Shown: positions 16,487 through 25,186 of the stretch, piece after piece
How positions within the stretch are numbered: the first letter of the stretch is position 1
How the letters are laid out: each line of letters begins with the position of its first letter
DNA from: Onishia taeanensis
GTDB taxonomy: Bacteria > Pseudomonadota > Gammaproteobacteria > Pseudomonadales > Halomonadaceae
Assembly: GCF_013349955.1 (NCBI RefSeq)
Contig: NZ_JABVXC010000019.1
Span: 1 to 39,858, forward strand
Direction of reading: 5' to 3'
Length of the DNA: 39,858 nt
Program-made: the position numbers and the translations under genes
Notes under the pieces: generated by a model
The model's database searches: none
Told to the model about the DNA's origin: nothing
What the model saw: only the letters and a program-made list of their open reading frames with translations

Positions 16487-17647
16487 CTAGATTAGCAATG
16501 CTGGGGCGACTCGTGCCAGTTCGACTTTCCGACGCACGCAGGCGCCTGTCAACGCAAAACCAATCATACGCCCGTTTTCGTCCTCTGCCAGAGCGCTCCA
16601 GTCACGCCCTTCACCATCGATCCGCCAGTTGGCCGGCACCTGCCGCGGTGGCAGCGCGACCACTGGCAGCAGCGGTGTCTTGACCAGTATCGGCCAGGGA
16701 CCGTAGGCCACCGGCGTCGGGGTACCGGTAAGGGTTGCCGCCAGCGCCTTGGCACCGGCCTGTAACGGCTGGACGTACATGGCGTTGATGCCATCGACGC
16801 AGGCCACGTCACCCAGCGCATGAATGCCTGGCTGTGACGTGGCCAGATAGCGGTCGGTATGCACGCCCTCGGGGCCCACGGCCAGGCCCGCCGCCTCGGC
16901 GAGCGCCGTGCGTGGCGCCAGGCCGGTGGCGACCAGCACCAGATCCGCCTCGAGTGCCCGGCCATCGTCGAGGGTCAGCGCCAACTGCCCGCCGTCCTCA
17001 TCAAGCGCTGCCAGGGTGCGCCCCATTTCCAGCGCGATGCCGGCCTCTTGGAAGGCCTCCTTCAAGGCCGCTCCCAACGTCTCGGGCAGCAGCCGCGCCA
17101 GCGGCGTAGGCTCCGGGGCGATCAGCGTCACGCCATGGCCCCCGGCCACCAGGTCATTGGCGTACTCGCAGCCCACCAGACCGCTGCCAATGATCGCTAC
17201 CCGCGCCGGGCGAGCGAGTGTCCCGAGTGCCGCGTGGAAGACGCGATAGTCGTCGAGATCGTTGATGGTGAAGACTCGCGTCGCCAGCCCGGGCGGGATC
17301 GAGAAGGGCGCCACCGGTGCCGCGCCGGTCGCCAGCACCAACTCGCCATAGGGTAGTGTCTCGCTGCCGATCTTGAGGCACTTCGTCAGCGGATCGATCG
17401 CCGTGACCCGCGTGTGGGTACGCACCACGGCGTCGAGGCTTTCGGCAAGCGAGAGCGCATCGCGACTGGCCAGCCGCGCAGGGGGCAGCCCTTTGGCGAA
17501 GCCGGTGGAAAGCATCGGCTTGGAGTAGTCGTCACCGCTGTCGGCCGTGATCAGGGTGATCGGCCGCGTGGCGTCACGGGCACGCACCTGGCGGGCCAAC
17601 TGAATACCGGCCATGCCGGTGCCGAGGATAGTCAAGGGTGCAGTCAT
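16487..17647 (-). CDS. rubB: rubredoxin-NAD(+) reductase
   Basis: A 386-residue FAD- and NAD(P)H-dependent oxidoreductase of the rubredoxin/ferredoxin reductase class. It passes electrons from NADH to rubredoxin, which in Pseudomonas serves alkane hydroxylase and oxidative-stress enzymes. The FAD Rossmann motif is ILGTGMAGIQLA at the very N terminus, the NAD(P)H motif is AIIGSGLVGCEYANDL (about 148-163), and the FAD-closing motif is GIHALGDVACVDG. The start at 17647 has GGGAG upstream and puts the Rossmann strand first; the frame is open another 53 codons upstream but lacks family features. No rubredoxin gene is adjacent. It is divergent from ubiC. Confidence 0.85.
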   Translation of the reverse strand: MTAPLTILGTGMAGIQLARQVRARDATRPITLITADSGDDYSKPMLSTGFAKGLPPARLASRDALSLAESLDAVVRTHTRVTAIDPLTKCLKIGSETLPYGELVLATGAAPVAPFSIPPGLATRVFTINDLDDYRVFHAALGTLARPARVAIIGSGLVGCEYANDLVAGGHGVTLIAPEPTPLARLLPETLGAALKEAFQEAGIALEMGRTLAALDEDGGQLALTLDDGRALEADLVLVATGLAPRTALAEAAGLAVGPEGVHTDRYLATSQPGIHALGDVACVDGINAMYVQPLQAGAKALAATLTGTPTPVAYGPWPILVKTPLLPVVALPPRQVPANWRIDGEGRDWSALAEDENGRMIGFALTGACVRRKVELARVAPALLI

Positions 17648-17721
17648 GGCGCTCCCGACGAGCAATAACGTGAACGCCGCATGGTACACTATGCGCCCCG
17701 ATATTGGCCTGGAGGCGCCCG

Positions 17722-18291
17722 GTGCGCGATCGCCCGACATCTCCCTCTCTGAACACCGCCTGGCTGAATACCCCCTGGCGCCGCTGGTATCCCGCCGCCG
17801 TAGCACGGCCGGCGATGAGCCATGGCTGGTGGGCCTGGGTCGCTAGCCGCGACTCGCTGACGGCGAGGCTGATCGCCGCCGCCGACGGTCGTCCCTTTCG
17901 GGTGCGCCTGCTGGACCAGCGCATCGGCCGCCCCGGGAACGACGAAGCTCAGGCACTAGGGCTCAAACCCCGAGAGCGCGCCTGGCTGCGCGAGGTGGCG
18001 CTGTGTATCGATGATCGACCCTGGGTGGTGGCTCGCTCGGTGGTGCCGCTCGCCAGGCTCCACGGCCAGCGCCTGGATCGCCTCGGCGAGCGCTCGCTGG
18101 GCCACTGGCTGTTCCGTCAACCGGACCTGGAGCGGGGGCCGATTGAGGTCACTCGAGCCACAGCAGGCTTCCATTGCAGCCACGGCCCCTGGGGACGACG
18201 TTCGATGTTTCGTCACGGTCGCTTCGCGGTGCTGGTCCAGGAGTTCTTCCTCGATACCATGGCCGCTGAACTGCGCCTGCCGCCATGCTGA
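17722..18291 (+). CDS. ubiC: chorismate pyruvate-lyase
   Basis: Removes pyruvate from chorismate to give 4-hydroxybenzoate, the first committed step of ubiquinone synthesis. The 189-residue protein has the UbiC pattern: N-terminal WLNTPWRRWYP, then LKPRERAWLREVALCIDDRPWVVARSVVP, GERSLGHWLF, and VQEFFLDTM near the C terminus, where the family places product-binding Arg, Leu and Glu residues. I chose the GTG at 17722, six bases after GGAGG, over a TTG at 17704. Its partner ubiA follows in the same direction after 155 bases. Homology is moderate, as is usual for this divergent family. Confidence 0.88.
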   Translation: MRDRPTSPSLNTAWLNTPWRRWYPAAVARPAMSHGWWAWVASRDSLTARLIAAADGRPFRVRLLDQRIGRPGNDEAQALGLKPRERAWLREVALCIDDRPWVVARSVVPLARLHGQRLDRLGERSLGHWLFRQPDLERGPIEVTRATAGFHCSHGPWGRRSMFRHGRFAVLVQEFFLDTMAAELRLPPC

Positions 18292-18446
18292 TTCGCCGTT
18301 GTGCCTACACCATCACGCCCGGCCGTGGCGTAAGATAAGCCGTGGCTTGAAATCAGCCGGCGCGCTAAAAGAGTGCCCTGGCGCCGGGGCCATGGGCTTG
18401 GTGACAGGGCCCGGAGAGACAACCCAGAGACAACCTGGAGACCGAG

Positions 18447-19331
18447 ATGGATCACGTCGAGCGCCCCCGTGGCCTGGCCCGCCTGCCCGACTTTCTGGCA
18501 CTGATGCGCCTCAATCGCCCCATCGGCACCTGGCTATTGATGTGGCCGACGCTGTGGGCGCTGTGGCTCGCCGCCGAGGGCCTGCCCACCCGCCAGCTGC
18601 TGCTGATCTTCATCGCCGGGGTCTACCTGATGCGGGCCGCGGGCTGTGTGGTCAACGACTACGCGGACCGCCACCTGGATGGTCACGTCAAGCGCACCAA
18701 GGCGCGGCCGCTGGCTACCGGGCGCATTGCGGAGCGCGAAGCCAAGGCGCTGTTCGCGGTCCTGGTCGCCGCCTCCTTCGTGTTGGTGTGTTTCACCAAC
18801 GGTCTGACCGTGCTGCTATCGGTGGCCGCCGTTGCCCTGGCGGCGGTTTATCCGTTCATGAAGCGCTATACGCATCTGCCTCAGGTCGTGCTGGGGGCGG
18901 CCTTCTCGATGGCCATTCCGATGGCCTTCTCGGCCGTGACCGGCGCGGTGCCGCCGGAGGCCTGGCTCTTGTTCGCCGCCAACCTGTGCTGGACCGTCGC
19001 CTATGATACGCAATACGCGATGGTCGACCGCGACGATGACTTGAAGATCGGCATCAAGTCTACGGCGGTGCTATTCGGACGCGCCGATATCCTGATGATC
19101 GTCCTGCTGCAACTCTCGACCCTTGGGTTGCTGGGGCTGGTCGGTGCCCGCCTGGTATTGGGCGGCTTCTTCTGGCTGGGGCTTGGCACCATGGCGGCGA
19201 TCTTCATATATCAGTTCACACTGATCCGTGGCCGCGACCGGGATCGTTGCTTCCAGGCCTTCCTCAACAATCACTGGGCGGGGCTGGTGCTTTTCGCAGG
19301 CCTGGCCCTGTCACTGTGGCCGGCCCCCTGA
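18447..19331 (+). CDS. ubiA: 4-hydroxybenzoate polyprenyltransferase
   Basis: A 294-residue integral membrane prenyltransferase that attaches the polyprenyl tail to 4-hydroxybenzoate in ubiquinone synthesis. Both Mg-diphosphate-binding aspartate motifs are present: NDYADRHLDGHVKRTKARPL (about residues 67-86) and DTQYAMVDRDDDLKIGIKST (about 188-207). Eight or nine hydrophobic helices surround them. The ATG at 18447 follows GGAG. It uses the product of UbiC encoded immediately upstream, so ubiC-ubiA is probably one operon. The N-terminal LMRLNRPIGTWLLMWPTLWAL is the usual UbiA opening. Confidence 0.97.
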   Translation: MDHVERPRGLARLPDFLALMRLNRPIGTWLLMWPTLWALWLAAEGLPTRQLLLIFIAGVYLMRAAGCVVNDYADRHLDGHVKRTKARPLATGRIAEREAKALFAVLVAASFVLVCFTNGLTVLLSVAAVALAAVYPFMKRYTHLPQVVLGAAFSMAIPMAFSAVTGAVPPEAWLLFAANLCWTVAYDTQYAMVDRDDDLKIGIKSTAVLFGRADILMIVLLQLSTLGLLGLVGARLVLGGFFWLGLGTMAAIFIYQFTLIRGRDRDRCFQAFLNNHWAGLVLFAGLALSLWPAP

Positions 19332-19447
19332 ATCAACGGCTGGGCGAGAGGTGCTCTCCCTGAAGCCGGGGCCAAGCAAGGACGAGGGTAAAAAAGGGCG
19401 GATGCTCCGGGTCATAGCCCATGACCAGGGCCCTTGGTAAGAGTCTG

Positions 19448-19498
19448 TTGTCATGGCAATGTCATATTAGCGTGGTGGAATCGTCATCATCTTGTCAT
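19448..19498 (+). promoter_or_regulatory. two Pho boxes upstream of phoB
   Basis: Two perfectly spaced 7-4-7 Pho boxes stand upstream of phoB: TTGTCAT-GGCA-ATGTCAT (19448-19465) and TCGTCAT-CATC-TTGTCAT (19481-19498). Their starts are 33 bases apart, three helical turns. A further half-site-like CTTGTCT follows with the same 11-base period. The PhoB consensus is CTGTCAT repeated at 11 bases, so autoregulation of phoBR by phosphorylated PhoB under phosphate starvation is expected. Confidence 0.85.
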
Positions 19499-19533
19499 TG
19501 TCCTTGTCTTTGTAAGGCCAGGAGGCCAGCCAG

Positions 19534-20223
19534 ATGAGCACCAAGACCGTCCTGATCGTCGATGACGAAGCCTCTATCCGCGAGATGATCGCCATCGCCC
19601 TGGAGATGGCCGACTATCAGGTCCTCGAGGCCGACAACGCCCAGACAGCGCATGCCATGGTCGTCGACCATCAACCCGATCTGCTGGTACTCGACTGGAT
19701 GATGCCGGGCATCAGCGGTATCGAGTTGGCCCGCCGCCTGAAGCGCGACGAGGCCACCGCCGAACTGCCGATCATCCTGCTCACCGCCAAGGGTGAAGAA
19801 GACAACAAGATTCAGGGGCTCGAAGCCGGGGCAGATGACTATATTACCAAGCCCTTCTCGCCTCGCGAGCTGGTGGCCCGGCTCAAGGCGGTACTGCGCC
19901 GCGCCACACCCAAGGGCGTTGAACAGGCGGTCGAGGTCGAAGGCCTGATACTTGATCCGGCCAGCCATCGCGTCAGCACCCACGGCGCTCCGCTGGATAT
20001 CGGCCCTACCGAGTATCGCCTGCTACAGTTTTTCATGACCCACCAGGAGCGCGCCTATACGCGCAGCCAACTGCTCGACCAGGTGTGGGGCGGCAACGTC
20101 TATGTCGAGGAACGCACCGTCGATGTGCACATCCGCCGCCTGCGCAAGGCCCTGGGCGAGGCACATCAGCACCTGATTCAGACCGTGCGCGGCACGGGCT
20201 ACCGCTTCTCTGCCAAGGGCTGA
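19534..20223 (+). CDS. phoB: PhoB, phosphate response regulator
   Basis: A 229-residue OmpR-type response regulator that activates the phosphate-starvation regulon. The receiver domain (1-125) has the acidic pocket VDDE (10-12), phosphoacceptor Asp54 in LLVLDWMMPG, and the conserved Lys in ITKPFSPRELVARLKAVLRR. The winged-helix DNA-binding domain follows (about 135-229) with EYRLLQFFMTHQERAYTRSQLLDQVWG, VEERTVDVHIRRLRKAL and TVRGTGYRF. AGGAGG stands upstream of the ATG. Two Pho boxes lie in its promoter. phoR begins seven bases after its stop codon. Confidence 0.97.
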   Translation: MSTKTVLIVDDEASIREMIAIALEMADYQVLEADNAQTAHAMVVDHQPDLLVLDWMMPGISGIELARRLKRDEATAELPIILLTAKGEEDNKIQGLEAGADDYITKPFSPRELVARLKAVLRRATPKGVEQAVEVEGLILDPASHRVSTHGAPLDIGPTEYRLLQFFMTHQERAYTRSQLLDQVWGGNVYVEERTVDVHIRRLRKALGEAHQHLIQTVRGTGYRFSAKG

Positions 20224-20230
20224 GCGAGCT

Positions 20231-21535
20231 ATGAATCTCTGGTCCCTGGAATTCTGGCGCCTGGCATGGCTGGCCGGCGTTATGACTCTGGCGGGCCTGA
20301 TCCTGGACGCTCCAGGTCTGGGTCTGGCACTGGGCTTCGGGATCTACCTGGTCTTCCATCTGCGCCAACTGCACGCCCTGTATCGCTGGCTGACCCAGTC
20401 CCGTCACCGCGACCCACCCGAGGCCAGCGGGATCTGGGGAGAGATCTTTGATCGCCTGCACCATCATCAGAAGGCGCAAGCCAAGACCCAGCGACGCCTG
20501 CGCAACACCCTGCAACGCATTCAAGATTCCTCGGAAGCGATGAGCGACAGCGTGGTGATGCTAGACCGCCGTGGCGACCTGGAATGGTGGAACAGCGCCG
20601 CCGAAACCATGCTGGGGCTGAAAACCCATCAGGATCGGGGCCAGCACATCACCAACCTGATCCGCGCCCCGCGCTTCGTTGAGTACTTCGACAAGCGGGC
20701 CTACCAGGAGCCACTGACGCTGACCTCGCCGATCGACGATCGCCGTGTCCTACAGTTCCAGTTGACGCTGTATGGCGACGACGAGCGTCTGCTGATGGCC
20801 CGCGACATCACTCGCCTGCATCGCCTGGAGCAGATGCGCCGCGACTTCGTGGCCAACGTCTCCCATGAGCTGCGCACCCCGCTGACGGTGCTGACCGGCT
20901 ACCTGGAGACCTATGCCGATCATGCCGAGCTGATGCCACCGCGCCTGTCCCGCAGCCTCTCGCAGATGCAGGACCAGGCCAAGCGCATGCAGAACCTGGT
21001 CGATGACCTGCTGATGCTGTCGCGTCTGGAGATCGATCAGCCCAATGCGGACAGCGAGCGAGTCTCCGTGCCGCCCCTGCTGGAAGCGATAAAGCACGAC
21101 GCCGAATCCCTGTCGGGTGGCCGTCACCAGATCAGCCTCAACATCGAGTCGAATCAAGCACTGCGCGGCGACCCCAAGGAGCTGCGCAGCGCCATCTCCA
21201 ACCTGGCCTTCAACGCCGTACGCTATAGCGGCGAAGGCTGTCATATCATCCTGCGCTGGCGCGACCACCCGGCGGGCGCCGCTTTGGAAATCGAGGACGA
21301 CGGCGAAGGCATCGACCCGGTGCATATCCCACGCCTCACCGAGCGCTTCTACCGGGTCGACAAGGGCCGCAGCACGGCCACCGGCGGCACCGGCCTGGGC
21401 CTGGCCATCGTCAAGCACGTACTGCTGCGCCACGACGCCCGCCTGGAAATTTCCTCCTACCCCGATCAAGGGGCGGTGTTTCGGTGCGTGTTCCCCAGCA
21501 AGCGCCTGGTCGAGGATCAAGCGGCCCACGCCTGA
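20231..21535 (+). CDS. phoR: PhoR, phosphate sensor histidine kinase
   Basis: A 434-residue inner-membrane histidine kinase partner of PhoB. Residues 10-45 form one hydrophobic hairpin without a large periplasmic loop, as usual for PhoR, which senses phosphate through the Pst system and PhoU. A PAS domain (about 100-190) precedes the HisKA domain with the H-box DFVANVSHELRTPLTVLTGY, whose His212 is the phosphorylation site. The ATPase domain has N-box NLAFNAVRYS, G1 DDGEGI and G2 GTGLGLAIVKHV. It follows phoB by seven bases and is convergent with cysZ. Confidence 0.97.
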   Translation: MNLWSLEFWRLAWLAGVMTLAGLILDAPGLGLALGFGIYLVFHLRQLHALYRWLTQSRHRDPPEASGIWGEIFDRLHHHQKAQAKTQRRLRNTLQRIQDSSEAMSDSVVMLDRRGDLEWWNSAAETMLGLKTHQDRGQHITNLIRAPRFVEYFDKRAYQEPLTLTSPIDDRRVLQFQLTLYGDDERLLMARDITRLHRLEQMRRDFVANVSHELRTPLTVLTGYLETYADHAELMPPRLSRSLSQMQDQAKRMQNLVDDLLMLSRLEIDQPNADSERVSVPPLLEAIKHDAESLSGGRHQISLNIESNQALRGDPKELRSAISNLAFNAVRYSGEGCHIILRWRDHPAGAALEIEDDGEGIDPVHIPRLTERFYRVDKGRSTATGGTGLGLAIVKHVLLRHDARLEISSYPDQGAVFRCVFPSKRLVEDQAAHA

Positions 21536-21536
21536 C

Positions 21537-21560
21537 GCCTGGGCACAAGCAAACCCAGGC
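21537..21560. terminator. hairpin between phoR and cysZ
   Basis: GCCTGGG (21537-21543) and CCCAGGC (21554-21560) form a perfect 7-bp stem with a 10-base loop, immediately after the phoR stop and before the convergent cysZ stop. No T-run follows on either strand, so it may be a weak or factor-assisted terminator. Confidence 0.45.
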
Positions 21561-21576
21561 ACGCCGGGTCACCAAC

Positions 21577-22323
21577 TCAGCGACGTGTCGCTACCGCCGC
21601 TTCTGAAGCGCCAAGATCGCGATAGTGGCGATCCCACATCAGCACCGAACCTGCCACGGCGCCGGGCAGCAGAAAGAGGTTGGCCAGCGGAATCCAGGTC
21701 AGCAGCGTGACCCAGCCACCGAAGGTCAGGGTCGGCCACCAGCGACGGCGCAGCCGACGGCGCATATCGGCGAAGCTAACAGCGTTATTGTCCATCGGGT
21801 AGTCGAGATAAGTGATGGCCATCACCCAGGCCGAGAACAGCAACCACAGCGGCGGCGCCAGCAGGTTGGCCACCGGCACCCAGCTCAGCACGAACAACAG
21901 CGCCATGCGCGGCAGAATATAGGCGAGCTTGACCAGCTCGCGGCCTAGAGCATCGACGCCGGTGCGCACCAGGCCACGCTCGTCCTGCGGAGAGCGGCCC
22001 GTCTGCTGCACCTCGACCTTGGCCGCCAGAAAGCCATAGAAGGGGGCGGCGATCAGGTGCGTGACCAGGGTGAAGCTGAAGAACACCACCAGCACCAGGG
22101 TCACCACGAAAAGCGGCCAGATCAACCACTCGAGCCAATCAAGCCAGCCCGGTACCATCGTCATCCAGCCATCCAGCCAGCCGCCAAAATGACTCAGCAC
22201 GAACTGAAGCCCGGCGACATAGACCACCAGGTTGACCAGCATCGGCACAAATACATAGCGTCTCAGGCCCGGGCTGAAGACCAGCCGGGTGCCTCGGGTC
22301 AGCGCCGTCAGGGCGTTGAGCAT
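21577..22323 (-). CDS. cysZ: CysZ-family sulfate uptake protein
   Basis: A 248-residue inner-membrane protein of the CysZ/EI24 family, which supports sulfate entry for cysteine synthesis. The opening GTRLVFSPGLRRYVFVPMLVNLVVY is typical, followed by several long hydrophobic helices, the segment THLIAAPFYGFLAAKVE, and the family motif YLDYPMDNNAVSFADMRRRLR with its aromatic-rich YxDYPMDN. No other cysteine genes are nearby. It lies between phoR and phoU and is convergent with phoR; its upstream gene phoU is on the same strand but is separated from it by a terminator. No CysB-type site was recognised. Confidence 0.9.
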   Translation of the reverse strand: MLNALTALTRGTRLVFSPGLRRYVFVPMLVNLVVYVAGLQFVLSHFGGWLDGWMTMVPGWLDWLEWLIWPLFVVTLVLVVFFSFTLVTHLIAAPFYGFLAAKVEVQQTGRSPQDERGLVRTGVDALGRELVKLAYILPRMALLFVLSWVPVANLLAPPLWLLFSAWVMAITYLDYPMDNNAVSFADMRRRLRRRWWPTLTFGGWVTLLTWIPLANLFLLPGAVAGSVLMWDRHYRDLGASEAAVATRR

Positions 22324-22375
22324 TCTCTCGCCACTCCTTGTCTCGATCTACAGATCACTAGACGCGTACGTCATA

Positions 22376-22408
22376 GATAAAACAACGCCGCCGCAGGAAG
22401 CGGCGGCG
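22376..22408 (-). terminator. intrinsic terminator of phoU
   Basis: On the minus strand a perfect 9-bp stem CGCCGCCGC/GCGGCGGCG with a five-base loop (22386-22408) is followed by TTGTTTTATC. It lies 34 bases after the phoU stop codon. This is the clearest rho-independent terminator in the window. Confidence 0.85.
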
Positions 22409-22442
22409 GTTTGGCTGCTTGATGCCGCCGAGGCGGCTATCG

Positions 22443-23171
22443 TCACTTGCTCTTTTTGAGCGCTTCCTCGTCAAGATCGTCCGGATTGATATGGCGGATG
22501 TCCAGCCCCTTGACCAGATAGATGACGTACTCGGCCAGATTATTGGCATGATCGCCGATGCGTTCCAGAGCACGCAGCACCCACATCACGCTCAGCACCG
22601 AGGTGATGGAGCGAGGATCTTCCATCATGAAGGTCATCAGCGAGCGCATCGCGGTGGTGTACTCGCTGTCGACGGCCTCGTCCTCGTGGACCACCTTGAG
22701 CGCCAGGTCGATATCGAAGCGGGCAAAACTGGTCAGCGAATCGCGCACCATGTGGCGTACGCGCTCGCTGATATGGCGCACCTCGACGAAGCCCTTCTTG
22801 CCATTGTCGGACTCGGTCAGCGCCAGGGCGTTGCGGGCGATCTTGGTGGCCTCGTCACCGATCCTCTCAAGATCGGACACGGCACGGGTGACCGCCAGCA
22901 CCAGGCGCAGGTCCGAAGCCGCCGGCTGACGCCGCGCCAGCACCCGTGTGCATTCCTCATCGATCTTGATCTGCATGTCGTTGACAGTCTGGTCCTGCTC
23001 CGAGACCTGCCTTGCCAGGCTCGAGTCACCCTCGAGCAGAGCGCTGACGGCATCCTGAACCTGTTTCTCGACCAGGCCACCCATGGCCATCAAGTGATTC
23101 TTGAGATCTTCGAGCTCATGATTGAACTGGCGGGAAATATGCTGGCTGTGGGTATCGCTGGTGATATCCAT
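22443..23171 (-). CDS. phoU: PhoU, phosphate signalling regulator
   Basis: A 242-residue all-helical cytoplasmic protein that couples the Pst phosphate transporter to PhoR and keeps the Pho regulon off when phosphate is plentiful. Two repeated PhoU domains each carry the metal-binding E/D-x-x-x-D motif: LERIGDEATKIA (about residue 105) and LERIGDHANNLAEYVIYLV (about 205). The start at 23171 follows AAGGAG; the frame is open for 72 further codons upstream without PhoU features. Unlike the usual pstSCAB-phoU operon, no pst genes adjoin it here, and it is separated from phoBR by cysZ. A strong terminator follows it. Confidence 0.96.
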   Translation of the reverse strand: MDITSDTHSQHISRQFNHELEDLKNHLMAMGGLVEKQVQDAVSALLEGDSSLARQVSEQDQTVNDMQIKIDEECTRVLARRQPAASDLRLVLAVTRAVSDLERIGDEATKIARNALALTESDNGKKGFVEVRHISERVRHMVRDSLTSFARFDIDLALKVVHEDEAVDSEYTTAMRSLMTFMMEDPRSITSVLSVMWVLRALERIGDHANNLAEYVIYLVKGLDIRHINPDDLDEEALKKSK

Positions 23172-23468
23172 GGTGACACTCCTTGAGGACGCGCGGCATA
23201 TCCTTGCGCCCAATGTCGAATGCTTGATCCGCGCGAGCCGCGGTACTGAAAGCCCTGTCACTGGCGAATGCGTCAGGGTGTCATTGCGTGCCTTGGGAGT
23301 ATGACGCAAACAGGTTGCAATACAGTGACGGTGATCCCCCTGGCACTGGGTGGTGACGCCTGGGGCCGGCGTATATGATGACAGCATCGGCCGCGTCCAG
23401 CGCGGGCCACCCTTTTGTCTTCATGTTACTACACCTTTGACAACAGCAAGCCCACTGGAAACGCCGCT

Positions 23469-23876
23469 ATGACAGATATCGATGACGTTCCCGCGCCTCA
23501 GGGCCAACTGACCCTAAAACTGCTCGCCACCCGTCAGGACACCAACCTCTATGGCGACATTCCCGGCGGCTGGCTGGTCAGCCACATGGACCAGGCCGCC
23601 GAGCTGGCCGCGGGGCGCATCGCCCACGGCCGCACCGCCACAGTGGCCATCGAGACCATGGACTTCCTGTGCCCGGTGCGCGAGGGCTCGGTGGTCAATA
23701 TCTTCACTGAACTGCGTGAAATCGGCCGCAGCTCGATCAAGATCAATGTCGAGGTATGGAGCCGACCGCCCCACGAGCGCAATCCCGATGAGCTTCACAA
23801 GGTGACCGAGGCACGCTTCGTGATGGTGGCGATGGATGACAACGGCCGTATACGCGCGGTGCCCGACGGCCGTTGA
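23469..23876 (+). CDS. YciA-type acyl-CoA thioesterase
   Basis: A 135-residue hotdog-fold enzyme that hydrolyses acyl-CoA. The active-site segment is QDTNLYGDIPGGWLVSHMDQAAELAAG, matching the YciA pattern of N-x-x-G-D-I-x-G-G-W followed by a catalytic Asp in the HMD helix. FLCPVREGSVVNIFTEL and GRSSIKINVEVW complete the fold. The start at 23469 puts the domain at a normal distance; the open frame extends 18 codons upstream without similarity. It is divergent from phoU and convergent with the TRAP binding protein gene. The acyl substrate range is unknown. Confidence 0.85.
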   Translation: MTDIDDVPAPQGQLTLKLLATRQDTNLYGDIPGGWLVSHMDQAAELAAGRIAHGRTATVAIETMDFLCPVREGSVVNIFTELREIGRSSIKINVEVWSRPPHERNPDELHKVTEARFVMVAMDDNGRIRAVPDGR

Positions 23877-23912
23877 TCCACGACAGCGGCATTGATCGAC
23901 AGCGCCACTTGA

Positions 23913-25013
23913 TCAGCCGCTGACCAGCTCCCGCGTCTTCAGATAGGCAAACTCGCCGACATCACTGAACGGCCGCACCAGCGACTGGAAGTCGCGGTAA
24001 GACTCGAGGATCTTGCGGGAGTCTTCATCGGACTCGGTCTGTTTCGCCAGCACCTCCTGTGATGAGGCATAGAGCGCCTTGATCACCTCGTCGGGGAATT
24101 GGCGCAGCTTGACGTCATGATCCTCGACCAGCGTTTTCAGCGCCTCGGCATTACGCAGCGTGAACTCGTCGATCATCGCCAGATTGGCGGAGCGTGCCGC
24201 TTCCCTGACCACCACCTTGAGATCATCCGGCAGCGCCTGCCAGGCATCCAGGTTGACGGTGCCCTCGAGAATCGCACTGGGCTCGTTCCAGGCCGATGTG
24301 TAGTAGTAGTCGGCGACCTGATGCAGGCCGAAGGCCAGATCGTTGTAAGGCCCCACCCAGTCTGCGGCATCCAATACACCGGTCTGCATCGAGGTGAAGA
24401 TCTCGCTACCCGGCATGTTGAGCGTGGTCACGCCGATGCCGTTCATGGCCTCGCCGGCAAGCCCCGGCAGGCGCAGCTTGAGCCCCTGCATGTCCTCGAG
24501 CGAATTGATTTCGCGCTTGAACCAGCCCGCCATCTGGGTGCCGGTGTTGCCTACGGCGAAGGGCTTGAGATTGTACTTGGCATAGAGCGCATCCCAGAGT
24601 GCCTGCCCTTCCCCCTGATACAGCCAGGAGTTGGTTTCCTGGGCGGTCATGCCGAAGGGCACGGCGGTGAACATCTGTGCCGCCGGCACCTTGCCACGCC
24701 AGTAGTAGGAGGCCGAGTGACCCATCTGGGCGGTGCCCGACGAGACCGCATCGAACACTTCCAGCGCCGGCACCAGCTCGCCGGCCCCATAGACGTCGAC
24801 ACGCATGCGTCCGCCGGACAGCTCGCCGATACGCTTGGCGAAGTCGTTGGCGCCGGTCCCCAGGGCCGGGAAGTTCTTCGGCCAGGAGGTGACCATTTTC
24901 CAGGTAATGGTCTCTTCAGCGCGAGCGGTAGAGACGAAAGGCGCCGCGGCAATGCCGGCAGCGCCGGCGCCCAGGGCGGTAAGGAAGTGACGGCGATGAA
25001 GGGGGCGTGACAT
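23913..25013 (-). CDS. TRAP transporter DctP protein, TakP-like, Tat signal
   Basis: A 366-residue periplasmic solute-binding protein of the TRAP (DctP) family. The N terminus HRRHFLTALGAGAAGIAAAPFVSTARA is a twin-arginine signal, so it is probably exported folded. The mature part closely follows the TakP group that binds 2-oxo acids: VTSWPKNFPALGTGANDF, GELVPALEVFDAV, GNTGTQMAGWFKREI, GLKLRLPG with the ligand-gripping Arg, and DAADWVGPYND. No DctQ/DctM membrane genes are near, so it is an orphan that must pair with a transporter elsewhere, or serve as a sensor protein. It lies downstream of uvrD on the same strand after 173 bases. Confidence 0.9.
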   Translation of the reverse strand: MSRPLHRRHFLTALGAGAAGIAAAPFVSTARAEETITWKMVTSWPKNFPALGTGANDFAKRIGELSGGRMRVDVYGAGELVPALEVFDAVSSGTAQMGHSASYYWRGKVPAAQMFTAVPFGMTAQETNSWLYQGEGQALWDALYAKYNLKPFAVGNTGTQMAGWFKREINSLEDMQGLKLRLPGLAGEAMNGIGVTTLNMPGSEIFTSMQTGVLDAADWVGPYNDLAFGLHQVADYYYTSAWNEPSAILEGTVNLDAWQALPDDLKVVVREAARSANLAMIDEFTLRNAEALKTLVEDHDVKLRQFPDEVIKALYASSQEVLAKQTESDEDSRKILESYRDFQSLVRPFSDVGEFAYLKTRELVSG

Positions 25014-25186
25014 GAAGAATGCGGCTCCGGTTGGCGGATTCTCGGTATGGTGTTGCTAGTGTCCACCTTAAAGTATGCTTGAGGCCCGAATTGCCGGGCA
25101 AGCCCGATGCTCGTCTAGCTGGCATGGCCCACCTTTCCTGCACGGCCCGCTTGCCTTCCATTGCCCGACTGGCATCCATCGACCGC

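Noticed and set aside
23251..23290. Possible Pho box upstream of phoU (two TGTCA motifs)
   Set aside because: The repeats start 23 bases apart, not 11 or 22, and point away from phoU, so they do not fit the PhoB site.
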